From G963662655 sp963666875 (GTDB lineage: Bacteria; Cloacimonadota; Cloacimonadia; Cloacimonadales; JAIOQZ01), in NCBI GenBank assembly GCA_963666875.2, contig CAXXPU010000007.1, forward strand, positions 10,830 to 74,829: DNA of 64,000 nucleotides, given 5' to 3'. Under the pieces are notes generated by a model. That model did not search any database, had not been told where the DNA came from, and saw only the letters and a program-made list of their open reading frames with translations. Of this stretch, positions 60,484-64,000 are shown in pieces. Both the position numbers and the translations under genes were made by a program. Within the stretch, counting starts at the first letter, position 1; every line of letters starts with the position of its first letter.

Positions 60484-63225
60484 TTATCTCGATTTGGTGT
60501 CTTTCGTGAAATTGAAACGATCACCGCGATTTTCGGCGCAGAAGAAGTCCGTTTTGTATCCTTTCTCTGCGGCTTCGTCGGCGAACTGGCGATAGCGTTG
60601 TTCGTTGTTTCCCGAGTGCATGGGTATCAGCACGCCCGGCTTCATCTTGTCCATGAAGTAGTAAACGCCCTCTTTCACCAGCTCGACATTGCCGAAGTTG
60701 CACCCGCTGATAGGCAGGAACGCGATATCGGGTTTGAAGCCTTTATCATGCAGGTAGATGAGTTCTTGTTCGTACGGTCCGTCGATTTCCGCGTCCATGT
60801 TGCCGTGATCGCCGGCGTGATAGATGGTCAGTCCATCCACCTTGACCATGAAGGCAACGCCTGCGTCGGTCGCCTTGATGGTGGTCACTTCAAGGTCGCC
60901 GAAAGTCTTGGTTTGTCGCGGTTCCATGAATGTGAAGCCATCGTATCCCGCCGGGTTATGACCGAAGATGTAGGTTGCGTTCGGCAGATTCCAGTCGAAG
61001 ACGATGGGATCCCAGTGATCCTGGTGATGATGAGAGCAGAAGACATAGACGTTTTCGTTCTTGATTTCGTCGGGATCGATCATGCCGTTGCTGAGCGAAG
61101 GTGTCTCGAAGTCGTACTGACCGCGCCAGTAGTCGAAGATCAGGAGGTTGTTCTTTGTCTTGATCGCCCAGCCGCTATGTCCGAGGTACCATATCTTCGC
61201 TTCGCCCTGATTGGCGATGTTGCGATCGTCTGTGTATCGGACATCGCGAGCGCCGCGTTCGAGCAAGGCTTCAGCCGCGTTGTCGTGTCCGTAATACCGG
61301 GCATAGTACATCGGTGTACTGTTTTCTCGATCCTTTGCGTCGAGCTTGCCGCCGCGTTCGAGTAACGCGTTCAGGCAATGCGAATTACCGCAGATTGCAG
61401 CCTGGTGAACCGGCGTCAAGCCTTCATTGTTACGAATATTCAAATCGGGATTATACGCCATCAGGGCGTCGAAATTGATGTTGCCCTGCGTGTTCATGGC
61501 ATACATGAGCGGCGTATTGCCCTGGTTGTCCTTCGCGTTGATGTCGGCGCCGCCTGCGATCATCACGTCGATAATATCCTTGTCTCTGGCGCGTAGAGCT
61601 GCGTGGAGGGCGATTCTTCCTTCCGTCGTTCCGCTGATTGACATCCGCACCGTGTTCGAGGAGGAGCTTAACCACCTCCGCGTTTCCCCATATCGCCGAG
61701 AAGAGCGGTATAGCAGCGTTCTTCGACGCAGCCGACCGCCTTCCGGGCATTCCGGCTTCCCGGCGCTGACGCCGTGCTCCAGCAACATTGCCACGATATC
61801 TGGCATTACCCCACGCGGCTGCCGTGGCAAGGACGTTGCTGTTCGCCGGTATTCATAAGATTCGGGATTGGCGCCGTGGTTCGAGCAGATATCGGAATAC
61901 CTCCTGCCGGTTGGAGTGGACTGGCGATATGCAGCGGGGTGAGATGGTCTCCCGGTTTCTGGAAATCGATGTTCGGCACCGCTGTTCGACGAGGTATTGG
62001 ATCAGTTCGAGATTCCCGGTACGGATCGCGATGGTCAACGGCGTCATTTCGACCGTGATGTATCCATGATGTTGATATCACAACCGGCTTCGACGAAGAA
62101 CTTCGCGGCATCGAGCTGCCCGTTCTGGCATGCCCAGAGCAGGGGAGTGCTGTTGTCGTTGTCTGTGTCGGTCGGGCTGAGTCCCTTCTCGACCAGAAAC
62201 CGGATCATGTCCATGTTTCCGCTGAATGCTGCCGGGAAAAGGATGCTGGAATTGGCGTTGCTGCGAACGTTGATGTCGAGCCCCTTGTCCAGGTAGATAC
62301 TGCAATGATCTCGAGGCTCCCGGCGTGGGCGGCGTTGAAGAGCAGACCTTCACCGCGCTCGTTGACGACGTTTAAATCGGCGCCCCGATCGACGATGAAG
62401 CGGATCATCTCCATGTCCCCGGCGATCGTGACACTGTGGAGAAGTGTGTTCCCAAAGGCGTCCGTCCGGTTGATATCGACGCCCTTGTCGAAGAAGAATC
62501 TCGCGGCATCGAGCGAACGCCTTGCCAAAGCCCACTGGAGCGGAATCCAGTCGCGTTGCTGGTCGGCGATGTCCATTCGACCGCCGTGATCGTGCAGGAT
62601 TTGCGCCATCTCGACCGAGTTGTTGTACGCCGCCCAGTGCATAGGCGTGAAGCCGTTGGCGGTATCGACTAGCGTTAATGTCCAGCCCGAGCGTCAGGAC
62701 GTAGCGCATGGCGTCCTTCTGGTCGAACGCCGCCGCGATGTGAATCAATGTCGAGCCACGGTCGTTGATCTCGTGGATGTCCGCGCCCTGTCTCGATCAG
62801 GTATCGGATCGTCTCCACATGACCGCCGGTAACCGCGCTGTGCAAAACGGAACCACGGTTGAAATCCTGGTGGTCGAGGGAGAGACCCAAGCTCCCCAAG
62901 GTGCTCGATCATTTCGATACTGCCCACCCAGAGCGGCAGCGTTCATCAGCGACCTTCCCACACGGTTGACGAGATTCAGGTCGAGACCCTTTCCCGATCA
63001 GCTCGTCGAGTATTTCGATCCTGACCGCCTCACCGCCGCCGCGAATAGCAGGTTTTCACCGGCGTTCGTTCCTTGCGTCTGAAGCGAATCCGGATGGTTT
63101 TTCAGGCATTGCCCGATATAGTCTCGCGTTTCCCCTCTTCGACAGCCTGTTCCAGAGACATTGCGGATAGTCCCGAGGATCAGAATCGGTTGCCAGAACC
63201 ACATGAACAAGTATCTTTTTCGCAT
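60484..63225 (-). pseudogene. Ankyrin-repeat protein with C-terminal metallo-beta-lactamase-fold domain, frame disrupted
   Basis: Reading with frame changes gives one protein of about 910 residues: a signal-like start (MRKRYLFMWFWQPILIL), 'SMSLEQAVEEGKRE', about 13 ankyrin repeats ('TPLHIA', 'LLEHGAD', 'VDINRTDAFGNTLLHSV'), then a UlaG-like metallo-beta-lactamase fold ('YLGHSGWAIKTKN', 'CSHHHQDHWDP' with HxHxDH, 'YHAGDHGNMD', 'PMHSGNNEQRY'). Between about 63190 and 61620 roughly sixteen one-base insertions or deletions interrupt the frame, yet in each piece the protein matches ankyrin consensus and no extra stop appears. From 61620 to 60484 the frame is clean. Either real decay or a local sequence error; see findings. 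Ribosome site AGGAGG before the ATG at 63225. Confidence 0.8.
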
Positions 63226-63480
63226 AACTCCTCCTTATCATGGAGTTCAGTATATGCAAATCAGATACCATTCGGAAATGGCTGTAAATCCATGCTATCG
63301 GGTGGTTTTTCGTGCATTGCTGGACATTGTATGAACGAAATCGGACGTTGTGGTGGGGAGTACGCTAAAAACGGGCAGGAAGGAGTGCCTGCGGTCCATG
63401 GGAAAGGGATGGGCAACCACAGACAGACTGCGTGAAAATGGTAGATGGATTCCGTTGTCGCTGTTTGTATTTAAGAGTTA
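63226..63480. other. Non-coding gap, first part
   Basis: Between the ankyrin gene start and the family C repeat. No credible gene; short open frames here lack ribosome sites and overlap the ankyrin gene in antisense. The whole gap runs to 63768. Confidence 0.6.
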
Positions 63481-63580
63481 CCCCCCCCCTTGTCCCCCCT
63501 TGTCAGGGGGGTGAATTGGCGGCTATGTTTGAATACTGATCACTTTCTCACCCCCCTGACAAGGGGGGACAAAGGGGGGT
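63481..63580. repeat. C-rich inverted repeat (family C), complete element
   Basis: Arms at 63481-63514 and 63548-63580 are nearly exact reverse complements (core CCCCCCTTGTCAGGGGGGTGA), each arm itself containing an imperfect palindrome. A related half-element lies at 16013-16050. Confidence 0.85.
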
Positions 63581-63715
63581 TATTTTCCCTGGCAATGGTA
63601 ACCCGATATCAATTCAAAGAGCAGGATCATAACATTTTCACACAGTCTGGGAGATCGGCGTCTACGATAGAGGCCGGATGTCATCATTCAGATGAAGATT
63701 GGGGTTTGTCCGTAT
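63581..63715. other. Non-coding gap with a family A tail fragment
   Basis: CACACAGTCTGGGAGATCGGCGTCTACGATAG (split here: 63641 onward) resembles the tail of family A repeats. Nothing else recognised. Confidence 0.55.
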
Positions 63716-63750
63716 CAAAAAAACGCCCCTCCTTGCGGAGAGGCGTCTTA
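63716..63750 (-). terminator. Rho-independent terminator of the last gene
   Basis: On the minus strand AAGACGCCTCTCC-GCAA-GGAGGGGCGTTTTTTT: a 10-bp stem with one mismatch followed by seven T, 20 bases after the stop at 63769. Confidence 0.85.
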
Positions 63751-63768
63751 AAAAAGTTGGTTTGGTTG

Positions 63769-64000
63769 TTACTTGAGGAGCATGATCTTACGTGTGATCG
63801 ATTCCTTGCCGGTTGCGACTCTGAAGAAGTAGATTCCGCTGGCAACGCCTTTGCCGGAGTTGTCTTTGCCATTCCAGTAGAATTCATGCGTACCGTCACC
63901 GAGTGCGTCTTTCACCAGATCTGTAACCAACTGACCGCGCTGGTTGTAAATCGTTACTTTAACGACAGCGGGTTGATTCAGATCGAACCGGATAAAGGTG
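63769..64000 (-). CDS. C-terminal end of a sorted surface protein (5' beyond window)
   Basis: The visible 77 residues are a Por/T9SS-type sorting module: 'FIRFDLNQPAVVKVTIYNQR', 'GQLVTDLVKDALGDGTHEF', 'YWNGKDNSGKGVASGIYFF' and the terminal 'SITRKIMLLK'. The passenger part lies to the right of the window. A strong terminator follows. Same class as the seven other sorted proteins in the window. Confidence 0.9.
   Translation of the reverse strand, partial: TFIRFDLNQPAVVKVTIYNQRGQLVTDLVKDALGDGTHEFYWNGKDNSGKGVASGIYFFRVATGKESITRKIMLLK

Noticed and set aside
63073..63435. 120-codon plus-strand frame after the ankyrin region
   Set aside because: It overlaps the ankyrin gene start in antisense, lacks a ribosome site and shows no recognisable composition.

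Overview
This is a 64 kb chromosomal window of moderate GC from a Gram-negative bacterium with an outer membrane. The evidence is kdsB (LPS Kdo activation), an MCE/Mla-type lipid transport operon, several lipobox proteins and a flagellar basal-body operon. Eight predicted secreted proteins, one of them cut by the right edge, end in a 'NPFNP...T-I-Y-N-x-x-G-Q-x-V' C-terminal sorting module of the Por/T9SS type. That combination, with LVIVD, GLUG, lamin-tail and FG-GAP architectures, points to the FCB superphylum. A Cloacimonadota-like or related uncultured lineage is my best guess, but no phylogenetic marker in the window settles it.

Layout. 1-1.5 kb: the end of an ABC-2 permease and a methyltransferase. 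1.5-6.7 kb: a minus-strand MCE operon (MlaD, PqiC-like lipoprotein fused to a predicted beta-barrel, STAS-MlaE, MlaF). 6.7-7.9 kb: a tandem palindromic repeat array around a REP-associated Y1 transposase. 7.9-16 kb: a GDDxY-repeat/HEAT exported protein, a standalone asparagine-synthetase-like protein, an IS110 element with a possible bridge-RNA leader, and an AT-rich TPR gene. 16-25.9 kb: acyl-CoA dehydrogenase, two large secreted proteins, a Cache/PAS hybrid histidine kinase and a methyltransferase. 25.9-33.4 kb: four tandem GLUG surface proteins, two of them with almost identical 3' ends. 33.4-38 kb: tRNA-Arg(TCG) with a duplicated 3' end, two LPP20-like lipoproteins, kdsB and mnmG. 38-46.5 kb: a membrane-anchored P-loop NTPase with long near-identical TPRs, LVIVD and LamG secreted proteins, a flippase and a GNAT enzyme. 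46.5-53.4 kb: flgB-flgC-unknown-fliE-fliF-fliG-fliH-fliI, preceded by a sigma-54-type promoter, then RidA. 53.5-60 kb: a very large lamin-tail surface protein and the ptb-rpiB-glyA operon. 60-63.2 kb: an ankyrin/metallo-beta-lactamase gene whose ankyrin half carries about sixteen frame changes. 63.7 kb to the end: the tail of another sorted protein.

Functional picture. Most of the window serves the cell envelope: lipid trafficking, LPS precursor supply, export of repeat-rich surface proteins and motility. A small set of fermentation or amino-acid genes (acyl-CoA dehydrogenase, phosphate butyryl/acetyltransferase, serine hydroxymethyltransferase) sits among them. Intergenic spaces are rich in palindromic, MITE-like repeats, several of which recur tens of kb apart. 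The strongest candidates for something new are the lipoprotein-barrel fusion in the MCE operon, the P-loop NTPase/TPR gene at 38.2-41.8 kb, the structured leader of the IS110 element, and the GDDxY-repeat protein.
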